Assembly (NCBI GenBank): GCA_020809705.1
Contig: CP085831.1
Span: 1,178,001 to 1,242,000, forward strand
DNA length: 64,000 nucleotides
Source: Calonectria ilicicola
Lineage: Eukaryota; Ascomycota; Sordariomycetes; Hypocreales; Nectriaceae
Direction: 5' to 3'
The position numbers were made by a program, and so were the translations under genes. Below are positions 63,604 to 64,000 of the stretch, piece after piece (within the stretch, counting starts at the first letter, position 1; every line of letters begins with the position of its first letter). The notes beneath the pieces are model-generated. The model worked only from the letters and a program-made list of their open reading frames with translations. It ran no database searches and was not told the DNA's origin.

Positions 63604-64000
63604 TCAGACACGTTGCCCATGCACCATCACCACATAATGATTTTTCGATTTCAATCTATCCTTACGGCCCTCCTTATAACAGGCACATTGATGATCTTTA
63701 ACCTTTTCTTTTCGTTTCTTTTCCTTGGTGCTCTTCTCCTTCTTCGTCTCTGCTGGCTTGGTCTCGTCGAGTTGGTATCCTCGGTTGCGGTACATAAAGT
63801 GTTGAACAAAAATGGCAAAATCCTCGAGAAGGTTGATAGCACTACCCAGTATCCAGCTGAGGTTTATAAGAAGGTATTTGTGATAGATGCGGTTGATTTC
63901 ACCCGGCTGACACGTGTCTTGGGCGCATTTGGGATTATAGGCAAGAATGGAAATGATGTAGCTGACGTTACCGATGAATGCGAAAGTGAAGAATAGCATG
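63604..64000 (-). CDS. PQ-loop vacuolar amino-acid transporter, C-terminal part (cut by window end)
   Basis: The frame is open to the window edge, so only the 3' part is present (about 131 codons). It reads LFFTFAFIGNVSYIISILAYNP, a PQ-loop-repeat helix pair, then YLLINLSWILGSAINLLEDFAIFVQHFMY, the typical last helix of Ypq/RTC2-type lysosomal and vacuolar cationic amino-acid exporters. The tail is highly charged (KKEKSTKEKKRKEK). Family members move Lys/Arg/His across the vacuolar membrane. The first residue shown (Met at 63999) is internal. A further intron near the stop cannot be excluded. Confidence 0.75.
   Translation of the reverse strand, partial: MLFFTFAFIGNVSYIISILAYNPKCAQDTCQPGEINRIYHKYLLINLSWILGSAINLLEDFAIFVQHFMYRNRGYQLDETKPAETKKEKSTKEKKRKEKVKDHQCACYKEGRKDRLKSKNHYVVMVHGQRV

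Overview
The window comes from a filamentous ascomycete nuclear genome, most likely a Sordariomycete; species and order cannot be fixed from sequence alone. Support: genes split by many 45-90 nt introns with fungal donor, branch and acceptor signals; fungal NLR-type (STAND) genes; a Sch9/CaMK kinase pair; and a 26 kb block whose extreme AT richness (C-to-T and G-to-A, Trp/Gln codons turned into stops) looks like repeat-induced point mutation (RIP).

Layout. 1-5727: 3' part of a large gene with ankyrin repeats, a conserved uncharacterised middle region and a C-terminal nucleoside-phosphorylase (PNP/UDP) domain; its start lies outside the window. 7393-10003: a convergent pair of related zinc-finger genes. 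10004-13254: gene-poor, with one palindromic element. 13255-17988: core genes, a calcium/calmodulin-dependent kinase (minus) divergent from a C2-domain Sch9-type AGC kinase (plus). 18392-19669: four intron-containing tRNA-Gly(GCC) genes, two on each strand. 20274-24842: a NACHT-WD40 gene with one in-frame stop. 25059-27198: an MFS transporter resembling siderophore importers, with a doubtful splice or frame junction.

28502-54395 is one nested retrotransposon block that resolves base by base. A Ty1/copia element (175 bp LTRs, CTTAC target duplication) carries a Ty3/gypsy element in its integrase (395-400 bp LTRs, CTAGA). That carries a second gypsy element in reverse orientation in its RNase H (215 bp LTRs, CTTTA), which carries a sister copy of itself in forward orientation (215 bp LTRs, CTATA). 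The innermost copy has a further 787 bp insertion with a 15-16 bp duplication. All are RIP-degraded. The outer element landed 8 bp upstream of the ATG of the next gene, so that gene's ancestral promoter now lies 26 kb away at about 27.2-28.5 kb.

54404-64000: a single-pass membrane protein, a gene-poor stretch, a patatin-like phospholipase with a C-terminal zinc finger, a secreted beta-lactamase-fold hydrolase with the architecture of fungal polyglycine hydrolases, and the 3' end of a PQ-loop vacuolar transporter gene cut by the window end.

Overall this is an accessory region, rich in NLR genes and transposons, wrapped around a small conserved island (CaMK, Sch9, tRNAs). Exon models were built by hand from splice signals and frame continuity and need transcript support.
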